From NCBI RefSeq assembly GCF_024160105.1, contig NZ_JAMFTQ010000001.1, positions 124,001-188,000 of the forward strand: a stretch of 64,000 bases of DNA, read 5' to 3'. The position numbers and the translations under genes were made by a program. Every line of letters begins with the position of its first letter. Within the stretch, counting starts at the first letter, position 1. The DNA comes from Corynebacterium stercoris. Its GTDB lineage: Bacteria; Actinomycetota; Actinomycetes; Mycobacteriales; Mycobacteriaceae. Of this stretch, positions 28,480 through 36,695 are shown in pieces. Under the pieces are notes generated by a model. The model ran no database searches and had not been told where the DNA came from. It saw only the letters and a program-made list of their open reading frames with translations.

Positions 28480-30432
28480 TTATTCTGCCTGCAAGATGTA
28501 CGGTTCCGCGGGCGGGCTCGGCGGGACGTTCTCCCGGTTGAGCAGCCAGCTGGCAATCTCGGTGAACACCGGTGCCGCGGATTGCCCGCCCATGCCGCCT
28601 CTCAGGGGCCCGCGCTGCGGCTCATCCAGCATGATCGCGACGACGAAGCGAGGGTCATTCGCCGGGGCGATGCCCGCGAACGTAATCCAGAACTGGCTCT
28701 GCGAGTACGCGCCCGTCTCCGGGTTCACCTTCTGCGCGGTGCCCGTCTTGCCGGCCAGCTGGTACCCCTCCAGCTCGTTGCCGCCAGCGGTGCCGCTTTG
28801 CAGGCCCATCGGGTCCGATTGGAATGCCGAGCGGAACATGTCCACCGTCGTGCGGGCAGTCTCCTCGCTGACCACTCGCGTGCGAGCCGGCTCCGGCTGT
28901 TCGATCTCTTCACCATCCGGCCCGATGACCTTTGAGATGATGCGCGGCTCGATGCGCTCGCCGCCGTTCGCCAGCGACTGGTACACGCCCGCCATCTGCA
29001 GCGCGGACCAGCTCATGCCCTGGCCGATCGGCAGGTTGGCGAAGGTGCCGCCGGACCACTGCTCGAGCGCCGGCAGCAGACCCGCGGATTCGTTCGGCAG
29101 CTCGACTCCCGTGGTGCGCCCGATGCCGAAGCGCTGCAGGTACTCCCAGTAGCGCTCCTCTCCCAGGCGCTGCGCGAGCTGCAGCGTGCCGACGTTCGAA
29201 GACTTACCGAAGATGCCTGCCGTGGTGTACGGGGCGACGTCGTGCGCCCACGCGTCGCGTACCGTGACGCCGGCCATGTCGATGCTGCCAGGCACCTGGT
29301 GCACTTCGAACGGGTCGGTCAGGCCCTCCTCGATCGCCGCGGCGGCGGTGATCACTTTGGCCACCGAGCCGGGCTCGAAGGGGTGGGAAATGGAGTCGTT
29401 GTCGAAGTCGCGGCCCTCGTTGAGCTGCTTCTGCACGTCCCCGTTCGGGTCGATGGTGCCGGTGTTGGCCATCGCGAGGACCTCGCCGGTGCGGGCGTCG
29501 AGCACCACGGCCTGCGCATCCAGAGCGAGCGAGTTGGCCTTCGCCTGTTCGAGGGTCTGCTGCACGAATGTCTGCAGGTCGAGGTCGATGGTCAGCTCGA
29601 TCCGGGAACCGTCGACGGCCGGCACCACGTCGCGCAGGGTGCCGGGGATTGCCTGCCCGTCCGCCGAGACATCCTCGGTGGAGCGGCCGTTGATGCCGGT
29701 CAGGATCGCGTCCGAGCTCGCCTCGAGGCCAAATTGGCCGTGGCCGTCCATTGAGACCTTGCCGAGGATGTTCTCCCCGATCGCGCCGTTGGGGTACTGG
29801 CGAATGTCCTGATGGTCGGCGGCGACGCCGTGGAAGGCCTTCGCCACCTGCGCAGCGACGTCCGGGTCCACGTTGCGCACCAGCACCTCGTAATTGGTCT
29901 CCGCGTGCAGCTTGTCCAGGATCTCGCGGGCGCTGACGTTGCCGACGGTGCGCGGCGCGTCGCTCGCTGCCTTGCTTCGCGACGATTCTTTCTCCGTCTC
30001 CTCGCGCTCCACGACCCCGTCGCCGATCATCACGGGGATCTCGTTCGCCATGGTGCGGAGCACGTCTTCGACGCGGGCGTCGATTTGGGCCTCGATGGAT
30101 TCCTTCGAAAGACCGTCGATACGCATCTGCAGCTCCTGCTGCTCGCGCAACTCCTTGCGCAGCGTGATCGGGGACACCGTCAGCGAGCGGGCCTGCATAG
30201 TGTAGGCGAGGCGGTTGCCTTCGCGGTCCACGATCTCTCCGCGGCGGGCTGGGTCGGTGTAGAGGCGGGCGCGCTGCGCCTGGGCTTGTTCGCGCAGGTC
30301 CGGGCCCCACACGACCTGCACCCAGAAGAGGCGGCCGATGAGGATTGCGGCGACAACCAAAAAAGCCACGGCGAGCCAGGAGGCACGCCGGTTTGTAATT
30401 GTGGCTTGGGATTCCGCCACTTGGATGCTCAC
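28480..30432 (-). CDS. ftsI: Septal transpeptidase FtsI (class B penicillin-binding protein)
   Basis: 650 residues. A short cytoplasmic tail and one membrane helix (about 18-40) are followed by the dimerisation domain and the transpeptidase. Active-site motifs: SVAK with Ser356 and Lys359, SSN at 411-413 and KTGTAQ at 562-567. It cross-links septal peptidoglycan made by FtsW and is a beta-lactam target. An acidic/Ser-rich insert occurs near residues 140-160. The start is GTG at 30430-30432, with AGG only three bases away, so a nearby downstream start cannot be excluded. Confidence 0.95.
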   Translation of the reverse strand: MSIQVAESQATITNRRASWLAVAFLVVAAILIGRLFWVQVVWGPDLREQAQAQRARLYTDPARRGEIVDREGNRLAYTMQARSLTVSPITLRKELREQQELQMRIDGLSKESIEAQIDARVEDVLRTMANEIPVMIGDGVVEREETEKESSRSKAASDAPRTVGNVSAREILDKLHAETNYEVLVRNVDPDVAAQVAKAFHGVAADHQDIRQYPNGAIGENILGKVSMDGHGQFGLEASSDAILTGINGRSTEDVSADGQAIPGTLRDVVPAVDGSRIELTIDLDLQTFVQQTLEQAKANSLALDAQAVVLDARTGEVLAMANTGTIDPNGDVQKQLNEGRDFDNDSISHPFEPGSVAKVITAAAAIEEGLTDPFEVHQVPGSIDMAGVTVRDAWAHDVAPYTTAGIFGKSSNVGTLQLAQRLGEERYWEYLQRFGIGRTTGVELPNESAGLLPALEQWSGGTFANLPIGQGMSWSALQMAGVYQSLANGGERIEPRIISKVIGPDGEEIEQPEPARTRVVSEETARTTVDMFRSAFQSDPMGLQSGTAGGNELEGYQLAGKTGTAQKVNPETGAYSQSQFWITFAGIAPANDPRFVVAIMLDEPQRGPLRGGMGGQSAAPVFTEIASWLLNRENVPPSPPAEPYILQAE

Positions 30433-30522
30433 CTGCCTCGGACTGCTCGCGGTTTAGACATGAAGAAAACGTGTCGGCCCCAATCTTGCATGCTGATGCA
30501 CGCTTGCAGCGTGCGCCACACG

Positions 30523-31236
30523 CTAGAAGGAGGCGGGAACGTTCGGCTGGTACGGGGCGACGTTGTCGAACAGCGGAGCCGGTACCCCTTCCGGTGCCGG
30601 CGGGATATCGCCCAACACGTTGCCGCCGGGCAGCTGCGTCAGAGAATCTCCGAGCTCCTGCGTCGCGCCGCGGTCGCTGGTGGCGCGGTCGGCGCGGGTC
30701 GGTGCGCCGTTGACATCCATGACCGGGGCGACGGACTCCGGGTTGAACGGGCGGCGCTCCTCGATGTGGCCGTCCGGTGCAACCTCGACGATGCCGGGCT
30801 GGGTGGCTACCAACATGCCCGCGTCTGCGGCGCGCTGCGCGATCTCGGCGGAGGAGCGGAGATCTTCCAGGTCGCGGTTGAGCGACTCCACCTCGTTTTC
30901 CAGCTGGCGCTCCTGGGACTGGAGACGCTGAATGGTGAAGGTCTGGGTGGTGGACAGGCCGGAAAGCACCATGGCGATGGCGATGCCTACGACGATCAGC
31001 GCGACAATCAGGCCGCTGACCGCGGAGAAGCGGCTCTTCGCCTGCACCGGCGCAGCCACCCGACGCCCGCGCACGGACACCACTTGCTGGGAACCGAGAC
31101 GGCCGCGCGAGCCGCTGTGCGGCACGTGCGGCTTCACGCCCGGCTTCGGCGCCGGGGCGTACGCGGTTGGTCGGGACCGGCTGGTGCGCGGCAGCGTCGC
31201 GGTGCGGGACGCGGAGGCGATGTCTCGAACGGCCAT
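30523..31236 (-). CDS. FtsL-like divisome membrane protein
   Basis: 237 residues, bitopic. A basic, Pro-rich cytoplasmic part (about 1-70), one membrane helix (VSGLIVALIVVGIAIAMVL) and then a Gln/Glu-rich coiled coil (about 95-140: IQRLQSQERQLENEVESLNRDLEDL) match FtsL, which also lies between rsmH and ftsI in other genomes. The Pro/Ala-rich outer tail of about 95 residues is longer than in E. coli FtsL. The start is ATG at 31234-31236. It should pair with FtsQ and FtsI/FtsW. Confidence 0.8.
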   Translation of the reverse strand: MAVRDIASASRTATLPRTSRSRPTAYAPAPKPGVKPHVPHSGSRGRLGSQQVVSVRGRRVAAPVQAKSRFSAVSGLIVALIVVGIAIAMVLSGLSTTQTFTIQRLQSQERQLENEVESLNRDLEDLRSSAEIAQRAADAGMLVATQPGIVEVAPDGHIEERRPFNPESVAPVMDVNGAPTRADRATSDRGATQELGDSLTQLPGGNVLGDIPPAPEGVPAPLFDNVAPYQPNVPASF

Positions 31237-31250
31237 GGTCTCGGGTTCCT

Positions 31251-32279
31251 TTAGTGTGAGTTAGGTAGGTCTATTTTCTCTATTCCGCGCACGCGAACTG
31301 GCGCGGCACGCGGGTTGAGGTCGATTTCTTCTGCCGGAGCCTTCTCCGCGCCGTTGGTGATAGACGCAAATTCTGGAGCGGTGCCAGGCAGGTCTATCGG
31401 CAGACCCGGCGGCGTCTTCGACGCAGTGAGTTCGGCGAAGGCGGATTTGATGATCTTGTCTTCCAGCGACTGGTAGCTCATGAACACCACTCGCCCACCC
31501 GGGCCGAGCAGCTCAGTGATCACGGGGACAACCTGCTCAACGGCCTCAAGTTCGCCGTTGACCTCGACGCGCAGCGCCTGGAACGTGCGCTTTGCGGGGT
31601 GGCCGCCGGTGCGCCGCGACGCTGCGGGGATAGTGTCGTAGAGCAGCTCCACGAGGCGGCCGGAGGTGGTGAACGGCTCGCGCTCTCGCTCTTTCACAAT
31701 TGCGGAGGCGATCTTGCCGGCGAAACGCTCGTCGCCGTACGTCTTAAGAATGCGCGCGATGTCGCCGTGGCTGTAGGTGTTCAGCACGTCGGCCGCGGTG
31801 ATACCGGCCGAAGGATCCATCCGCATGTCCAGCGGTGCGTCCACCTTGTAGGCGAAGCCGCGCTCTGGCTGATCGAGCTGCATCGAGGACACACCCAAGT
31901 CGAACAGCGCACCCGCCACGCCGCGCTCGCGCACTGCATCGAACGCCGGGCCCTCCCCTTCGAGGATGGGTTGGGAAATGGCGTCGAAACGCGCCTGTAC
32001 CGGCGCGAAGCGGTCCTCGAAGCGCGCAAGGCGCTCGCCAGCTTGGGCGAGCGCGTTCGGGTCGCGGTCCACACCGATGACCCGGGCGCGGGGGAAGACA
32101 GTGAGGAAGTGCTCAGTGTGCCCGCCGGCGCCGAGGGTGCCGTCGACGATCACCGCAGCGTCGCCATACGCCTCGACGGCGGGAGCGAGCAGTTCTGCCA
32201 TGCGGTCGCGCATGACGGGGACGTGGCCGTGGTTGGCCGCCGGGTCAAAGTCCATGTCGCTGACGTTGCCGCGTGCCAT
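31251..32279 (-). CDS. rsmH: 16S rRNA (cytosine(1402)-N(4))-methyltransferase
   Basis: 342 residues; methylates C1402 in the ribosomal P site using S-adenosylmethionine. Motifs: [15 protein letters not shown], the SAM loop [26 protein letters not shown], and [14 protein letters not shown]. The start is taken at ATG 32277-32279 ([13 protein letters not shown]), about ten bases after a G-rich ribosome binding site; GTG at 32291 and ATG at 32255 are alternatives. It follows mraZ as usual, across a 173-base gap in which no other gene is seen. Confidence 0.95.
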   Translation of the reverse strand: MARGNVSDMDFDPAANHGHVPVMRDRMAELLAPAVEAYGDAAVIVDGTLGAGGHTEHFLTVFPRARVIGVDRDPNALAQAGERLARFEDRFAPVQARFDAISQPILEGEGPAFDAVRERGVAGALFDLGVSSMQLDQPERGFAYKVDAPLDMRMDPSAGITAADVLNTYSHGDIARILKTYGDERFAGKIASAIVKEREREPFTTSGRLVELLYDTIPAASRRTGGHPAKRTFQALRVEVNGELEAVEQVVPVITELLGPGGRVVFMSYQSLEDKIIKSAFAELTASKTPPGLPIDLPGTAPEFASITNGAEKAPAEEIDLNPRAAPVRVRGIEKIDLPNSH

Positions 32280-32452
32280 CTTCGGGTCCACCCCCTTTTA
32301 AGAGAATCCCACCAGGTGTGGGGAGCGCGTAGAGCCCTGCCCGGGGCGGCCGCTCTGATGTCGGGGAAGTACACCAGAGGAGCTTCGCACCCCGGACAGA
32401 GTCCGTACACGCTCTCCGTCAGTAGTCAGTGCCCGCCGCAGGGTAGTCAGTC

Positions 32453-32887
32453 CTACAGCAGACCGGAGAGAATGTCGTCGTCGTCCGCCGCCGAGAAGGC
32501 GGCTTCCGTCTCTTGTTGGTATTGCGCCCAGGACGTTGCGTCCCAGATCTCCAGAAAATCCACGGACCCGATGACTACGCACTCCTTGCTCAGGTTTGCG
32601 TACTCGCGGTGCGCCGGCGACAGCGTGATGCGGCCGGAACCGTCCAGCGTCTGCTCATCCGCACTGGCAGCCAGGTTGCGGATGAAGGCTCGCGCCTTCG
32701 GGTTCGTGCGGGAAGCCGCCGCTGCCTTGCGGGCGCGTGCGGCGAACTCCTCGCGGGGATAGACCGCCAGAGAGTGGTCCTGCCCCTTGGTCACCATCAA
32801 CCCGTCCCCCAACTCCTCGCGGAACTTGGCGGGCAGCGTCAGGCGCCCCTTGTCATCGAGCTTGGGAGTGTAGGTTCCCAGAAACAT
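32453..32887 (-). CDS. mraZ: Transcriptional regulator MraZ
   Basis: 144 residues, two AbrB-like swapped-hairpin domains: [23 protein letters not shown] at the start and [17 protein letters not shown] in the second half, each with the DxxGR motif. It binds DNA repeats at the head of the dcw cluster and controls its own operon. ATG at 32885-32887 with GAAGGAAGG upstream. Its predicted operator, three GTGGG repeats ten bases apart, lies about 110 bases upstream over the promoter. Confidence 0.97.
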   Translation of the reverse strand: MFLGTYTPKLDDKGRLTLPAKFREELGDGLMVTKGQDHSLAVYPREEFAARARKAAAASRTNPKARAFIRNLAASADEQTLDGSGRITLSPAHREYANLSKECVVIGSVDFLEIWDATSWAQYQQETEAAFSAADDDDILSGLL

Positions 32888-32995
32888 CCGGCGACCTACC
32901 TTCCTTCACCGTCCGACCGAGCTCATGGAATTTTCTTCGCTTCGACCCGTACGCCCCCATGTAGTCAGCATGGACACCACGGCTCTCCGCTGTGC

Positions 32996-33020
32996 CCCAC
33001 TTTAACCCACTTTCCCCCAC
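32996..33020 (-). promoter_or_regulatory. MraZ operator: three GTGGG repeats with 10-base period, over a -10 element
   Basis: On the minus strand GTGGG occurs at 33016-33020, 33006-33010 and 32996-33000, in exact ten-base steps, as known for MraZ boxes. The -10 candidate TAAAGT (32999-33004) lies between the last two repeats, so binding should block the polymerase. Confidence 0.8.
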
Positions 33021-33268
33021 AAACGCCACACTCCGCGGAAAGTTGCTTGTAATGGTTGCTAAAAGCGCAGGTCGGAGGCTTGAATTGGCGTGGGGCACTA
33101 TCCCGCCGGGCAGTCCACTCTGGCCACAATAGTGCGCTAGAAGCACATGCGTAACGACGGCACGCAGGAGCAACTAGGCAGCAACACCGGCCCCATCTTG
33201 GGGGTTGTCGTGGCGTGGGGCGAAGTGGGGGCTGCGGGTGGGCGGAAGTGGGGCGCATAGGCGCATAG
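33021..33268. other. Intergenic region upstream of the mraZ promoter
   Basis: Less GC-rich than its flanks. Apart from the -35 side of the mraZ promoter at its left end and the terminator at its right end, no gene or repeat was recognised. Confidence 0.5.
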
Positions 33269-33296
33269 AAAAAGCGCCCCGCGAGGGGGCGCTTTT
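33269..33296 (-). terminator. Intrinsic terminator of the DUF3040 gene
   Basis: Stem GCGCCCC/GGGGCGC with loop GAGG/GCGA and a run of five T on the minus strand (four on the plus strand), so it may also work in the other direction. It lies just beyond the stop of the DUF3040 gene. Confidence 0.85.
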
Positions 33297-33317
33297 CAGG
33301 GTGCTTCAGGGGCGACG

Positions 33318-33710
33318 CTACTGACGATCCTCAAAACGACGGCGGAAATTCTCCTCCATCGCCACACTGCGGGCGGAGCGGGCACGCTGCGCGCGAGGAG
33401 CTGCTTGAGCACGAGCCGCGGTCGGCGCCGGGGTACGCAGGGCCATGACACCGCCACCAAGCATGACGACAAAGCCGATAACACTGAGGATGATCGCCCA
33501 CATGCTGAGCGAGGCCAGCGCAACGCCGCCGATCAGCAGGACGAGCCCGAGCACCATGAGCGCAACACTGCGCATGGTGAGGGTGCCGGTCGGCGCGGCG
33601 GCGCCGAAACCGGCTTCGTGGGCGACGCTGCTCCCGAATTTGGGGTCTTCCGCGAGGAGAGACTGCTCAATCTCGCGGAGCGTGCGCTGTTCTTGCTCAG
33701 AAAGAGACAC
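33318..33710 (-). CDS. DUF3040 membrane protein
   Basis: 130 residues. The N-terminus (MSLSEQEQRTLREIEQSLLAEDP) is the hallmark of the actinobacterial DUF3040 family. Two close membrane helices follow (about residues 46-88), then a basic, Ala/Arg-rich tail. The function of the family is unknown. The start is GTG at 33708-33710 with GGAG about nine bases upstream; a clear terminator follows the stop. It lies in a monocistronic position upstream of the mraZ promoter on the same strand. Confidence 0.9.
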   Translation of the reverse strand: MSLSEQEQRTLREIEQSLLAEDPKFGSSVAHEAGFGAAAPTGTLTMRSVALMVLGLVLLIGGVALASLSMWAIILSVIGFVVMLGGGVMALRTPAPTAARAQAAPRAQRARSARSVAMEENFRRRFEDRQ

Positions 33711-33841
33711 TTGCTTTTCTCCACAGCTCCGAGGGGGACATTGTCTTAGTACTAACGGTCATCGTAGCCGGTTTGTTCCCGGCAAAAACAATGCTTGAAC
33801 AATCGGAGCCGCCCGGCGGTGCCTGCACAGGGGCCCGCATC

Positions 33842-33972
33842 GCTGAGAGCTCCAGCGGCACCGCGCAAGTGCAACTGCAGGTGGAGCTCTCAACGCACTT
33901 GCCGACAAGTGTCCAATTGAAACCCGCAGGTCAGAGCGCTCCCGCTGAGAGCTCCACACGCTGACAGCTCCA
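33842..33972. repeat. Cluster of four GCTGAGAGCTCCA-like repeats with an extra inverted pair
   Basis: Direct copies GCTGAGAGCTCCA at 33842-33854 and 33944-33956, and GCTGACAGCTCCA at 33960-33972; an inverted copy TGGAGCTCTCAAC at 33882-33894. Around the inverted copy, GCAAGTGC and GCACTTGC form another eight-base inverted pair. The region is between two minus-strand genes and has no convincing gene of its own. Confidence 0.65.
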
Positions 33973-33994
33973 GCACCCAACCCCCCAGCCCAAC

Positions 33995-34429
33995 CTACGC
34001 GGCGGCCGGGCTCTGCCCCGGAACCGCGGAGAGATAAAACGCCTCGGCATCCGCAAGCAAGCGGCGCACAGTCTCCCCGTCCGGCTGGCGCTGGATGCCG
34101 GATGCGACCCTCCCCCGCTCTCGCGAGTAACGGCGGAAACGGTTGGCCCATTCTTTGCCATCGTCTCCCGTGAGGGCGAGCTTGTCCCAGGCGCTAGTGG
34201 GGAGCCGCTTGCGCTTCCGTATTACTGGCGAGCCCGCGTTCACCGCCCCGGCCACGCGTAACGCGGCGCGGTAAGCGTTTTCCATGGCGAGGTCGAGCTG
34301 CCCGGCAAGCAGGTCGGCGCGCGCCGCAGCAAGGAGATCTTCGGCCGAGGCGAGGAAAACATCGCGGCGCGACGGACGAGCGGCGGTGCCGTAGGTGGAA
34401 TTAGTGGTGGCGGAAATGATGCTGTTCAT
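33995..34429 (-). CDS. HEPN-domain protein (SAV_6107-like)
   Basis: 144 residues, largely helical. The part from about residue 25 (FLASAEDLLAAARADLLAGQLDLAMENAYRA) to the Arg-rich middle (RRYSRERGRVASG) resembles the actinobacterial SAV_6107-type HEPN domain. HEPN proteins often bind or cut RNA, but no clear R-x4-6-H nuclease motif is seen, so no activity is claimed. ATG at 34427-34429 is chosen over the GTG at 34447 because TACCTT ends six bases before it (leaderless pattern). Confidence 0.7.
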   Translation of the reverse strand: MNSIISATTNSTYGTAARPSRRDVFLASAEDLLAAARADLLAGQLDLAMENAYRAALRVAGAVNAGSPVIRKRKRLPTSAWDKLALTGDDGKEWANRFRRYSRERGRVASGIQRQPDGETVRRLLADAEAFYLSAVPGQSPAAA

Positions 34430-34435
34430 GAGCTC

Positions 34436-34441
34436 AAGGTA
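34436..34441 (-). promoter_or_regulatory. -10 element of the HEPN gene (leaderless type)
   Basis: TACCTT on the minus strand, six bases before ATG. It decides the start of the gene. Confidence 0.55.
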
Positions 34442-34551
34442 AAACACGCGTTCGGCACCACTGACGGACGTTTAGATCATGTGTTCGAACGTCGAAAAGC
34501 AGTGCCCCGAAAACCGCGCAAAGCTCGCGCTAGGCGTGGTTAGGTGGTGGG

Positions 34552-35112
34552 GTGACTGTTGAAATCCGCAGGCTGACTGCCGGCGAATACTCCCTGCTTG
34601 TGCCCACTTTGGTGGATATCTATATCGCGGCGATGGAGTACAACCCGGCGATCCGGGACCAGCGCATTCGTGTCTGGCGCGGCGAGGTCGCATGGCCAGG
34701 CTTCACCGCTATCGCGGCGGTGGATGGCGACGATGTGGTGGGGGTCGCGTACGGCTTTTTGGGAAGCCGGGACCGCTGGTGGGACCGACAGCTGGTGCGC
34801 AGCATGGAGGAATCCGGCGGTATCACCCATGAGCGCCAGCAGATTCTGGACAGTTACTTCGAGGTCGCCGAGATTCATGTCGCTCCCGGCCAGCAGGGGC
34901 GAGGGATCGGTGCCGCGATGCTCGCCGAGCTGCTTCGCCAGGCGCCGGCGGCGTGGGCGCTGCTCTCCACACCCGAGGTGAAAGACGAGGCGAACCACGC
35001 ATTCAGCCTCTACCGCCGCTTCGGATTCGTGGACGTGGCCCGGCGCTTTCTCTACCCGGGCGACCAACGGCCCTTTGCCATCCTCGGCCGGCCGCTGCCG
35101 CTTGAACTGTAG
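34552..35112 (+). CDS. GNAT family N-acetyltransferase
   Basis: 186 residues. The acetyl-CoA loop is VAPGQQGRGIGAAML (about residues 109-123), preceded by the beta strand FEVAEIHV and followed by the C-terminal YRRFGFVDVARRF typical of the fold. The substrate is unknown. GTG at 34552 is used; no good ribosome binding site is present, so the message may be leaderless, though its -10 element is not clear. It is divergent from the HEPN gene and runs toward the prenyl synthase gene with a 42-base gap. Confidence 0.85.
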   Translation: MTVEIRRLTAGEYSLLVPTLVDIYIAAMEYNPAIRDQRIRVWRGEVAWPGFTAIAAVDGDDVVGVAYGFLGSRDRWWDRQLVRSMEESGGITHERQQILDSYFEVAEIHVAPGQQGRGIGAAMLAELLRQAPAAWALLSTPEVKDEANHAFSLYRRFGFVDVARRFLYPGDQRPFAILGRPLPLEL

Positions 35113-35122
35113 TGTTGGGGCC

Positions 35123-35128
35123 TAGCTT
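35123..35128 (+). promoter_or_regulatory. Probable -10 element of the polyprenyl synthase gene
   Basis: TAGCTT, 26 bases before the GTG start, with AAGGAG as ribosome binding site between them. Confidence 0.4.
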
Positions 35129-35154
35129 TACCCGCAACCAGCAAGGAGCCCTAC

Positions 35155-36246
35155 GTGCAGCAGCGCGCTATTGACATCGCCGAGGTGCCGGCAGCCGTCG
35201 CGACCCATCTCGAGGCGTTCTTTGCTGACCGCGCGGTTGCCATCAGCGCACTCGGCGCACCTGTGGAGGAGGCGGTGGGCCACCTCAGGCACTTCGTCCT
35301 GGGCGGCGGCAAGCGCATCCGCCCGCTGTACGGCTGGGCGGGATTCGTCGGCGGCGGCGGGGTCGAGCGCGGCACGGAGGACCCGACCGCGGTGCTGCGG
35401 GCGGTCAGTTCGCTGGAGTTCATCCAGGCGTGCGCGTTGATCCACGACGACATTATTGATGCGTCGGACACCCGCCGCGGCTCCCCCACCGTCCACCGCG
35501 CGGTGGAGGCGGACCACCGCGACCGCCGCCTGCGCGGCGACGCAGCCGTGTTCGGCGAGCACGCCGCGATCCTGATCGGTGATCTCGCCCTGGTGTGGGC
35601 CGAGGACATGTGGCGCGGCTCCGGCGTGACGCAGGAAGCGCTCGCGCGCGCAGAAGATGCCTGGCGGGGCATGCGCACCGAAGTCATCGGCGGGCAGCTC
35701 CTCGACATCATGCTGGAAGCCCAGGGCAGCGAGTCAGCTGAGATGGCCGACCGGGTGAACCGCTTCAAAACGGCCGCGTACACCATCGAGCGCCCGCTGC
35801 ACCTCGGCGCGTCACTGGCCGGGGCGAGCGAGGACACTATCGAGGCGTTCCGCGGTTACGGGCGCGACATCGGCATGGCGTTCCAGCTGCGCGACGACAT
35901 CCTCGGCGTGTTCGGCGATTCCAGCGTGACCGGCAAGCCCGCCGGCGACGACATCCGCGAAGGCAAGCGCACGGTGCTCTACGCCTCGGCGCTGGAGCTT
36001 CTCGACGTCAGCGATCCTTCCGCCGCTACAGAACTCCGCGCGGGCATCGGCACCGCCGCCGACCCGGCCGACCTGCAGCGGCTTGCCGGCATCATTGAGC
36101 GCAGCGGCGCCGTCGACGCTGTCGAAGCCCGGATCACCGAACTCACCGCCGCCGGCTTGGCGCACCTCGACGGTGCCGACATCAGCGAGGATGTCGCCGA
36201 GACGCTGCGCCAGCTGGCCGTGAAAGCCACAGCGCGGCGAAAGTAA
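35155..36246 (+). CDS. idsA: Polyprenyl (probably geranylgeranyl) diphosphate synthase
   Basis: 363 residues; condenses isopentenyl diphosphate with allylic diphosphates. The first Asp-rich motif is LIHDDIIDASDTRRG and the second FQLRDDILGVFGD; LGGGKRIRPL near residue 43 binds IPP. The short-chain type and its place near pknL and aroG recall idsA of C. glutamicum, which makes geranylgeranyl diphosphate for menaquinone and carotenoids; the chain length is inferred. GTG at 35155 has AAGGAG upstream. It is convergent with the Rv2175c-like gene. Confidence 0.88.
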   Translation: MQQRAIDIAEVPAAVATHLEAFFADRAVAISALGAPVEEAVGHLRHFVLGGGKRIRPLYGWAGFVGGGGVERGTEDPTAVLRAVSSLEFIQACALIHDDIIDASDTRRGSPTVHRAVEADHRDRRLRGDAAVFGEHAAILIGDLALVWAEDMWRGSGVTQEALARAEDAWRGMRTEVIGGQLLDIMLEAQGSESAEMADRVNRFKTAAYTIERPLHLGASLAGASEDTIEAFRGYGRDIGMAFQLRDDILGVFGDSSVTGKPAGDDIREGKRTVLYASALELLDVSDPSAATELRAGIGTAADPADLQRLAGIIERSGAVDAVEARITELTAAGLAHLDGADISEDVAETLRQLAVKATARRK

Positions 36247-36255
36247 GTTGCGCGG

Positions 36256-36630
36256 CTAGAACGCCATCGCCTGCGCGCGGCGGATGACCTCGCGCGCGCC
36301 GTGGCCGTGCAGGGCGTCAATTGGGCGCCCCGGCAGCGATTCGTCCGGGGTGAACAGGAAGGTGAGGATCTCGTCGGGTTCAAAGCCGCCGTCGGCAAGC
36401 ACGGTGATGGCTCCGCCCACGAACTTGGACAGCTCCCCGTCGTTGAGGAGCAGCGCCGGAATGGTCTTCGTGCCGTTGTGGCGGTACACCACGAGCTTGC
36501 CGCTGCCTACGATGTCGTGCACCTTGGTCACCGGCACGCCGAGCATCTCGGCGACCTCGGGGAACGTGAGAAGTGCTTCGCCTTCAAGGAGTTGGTCCAG
36601 GGACTGCTGAGGCTGCTGCGGGGTAGTCAC
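36256..36630 (-). CDS. Rv2175c-like DNA-binding protein
   Basis: 124 residues. A winged helix-turn-helix (LTFPEVAEMLGVPVTKVHDIV) is followed by a C-terminal helical part ending ALHGHGAREVIRRAQAMAF, matching the Rv2175c family; in Mycobacterium tuberculosis that protein is phosphorylated by PknL. Here it is divergent from pknL, so the kinase-substrate pairing is probably kept. The frame runs up to 36666, but GTG at 36628-36630 is chosen because TAGACT ends seven bases before it (leaderless). Its target genes are unknown. Confidence 0.88.
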   Translation of the reverse strand: MTTPQQPQQSLDQLLEGEALLTFPEVAEMLGVPVTKVHDIVGSGKLVVYRHNGTKTIPALLLNDGELSKFVGGAITVLADGGFEPDEILTFLFTPDESLPGRPIDALHGHGAREVIRRAQAMAF

Positions 36631-36637
36631 GCGCAGT

Positions 36638-36643
36638 AGTCTA
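36638..36643 (-). promoter_or_regulatory. -10 element of the Rv2175c-like gene (leaderless type)
   Basis: TAGACT on the minus strand, seven bases before GTG. It lies 39 bases from the opposite-facing pknL promoter. Confidence 0.55.
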
Positions 36644-36682
36644 GCGCCCGCACCCGTGTTGGCCATTGCGAAGTGCGGTGGC

Positions 36683-36688
36683 CATACT
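36683..36688 (+). promoter_or_regulatory. -10 element of pknL (leaderless type)
   Basis: CATACT, seven bases before ATG at 36696; no Shine-Dalgarno sequence is present. Confidence 0.45.
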
Positions 36689-36695
36689 GGTTTGC

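Noticed and set aside
30498-30514. GCACGC/GCGTGC inverted repeat between the ftsL-like gene and ftsI
   Set aside because: The stem is only six bases in GC-rich DNA and has no T-run; not enough to call a terminator or operator.
34484-34496. TTCGAACGTCGAA as a possible SOS (LexA) box
   Set aside because: The half sites have the wrong spacing and orientation for the actinobacterial LexA site.
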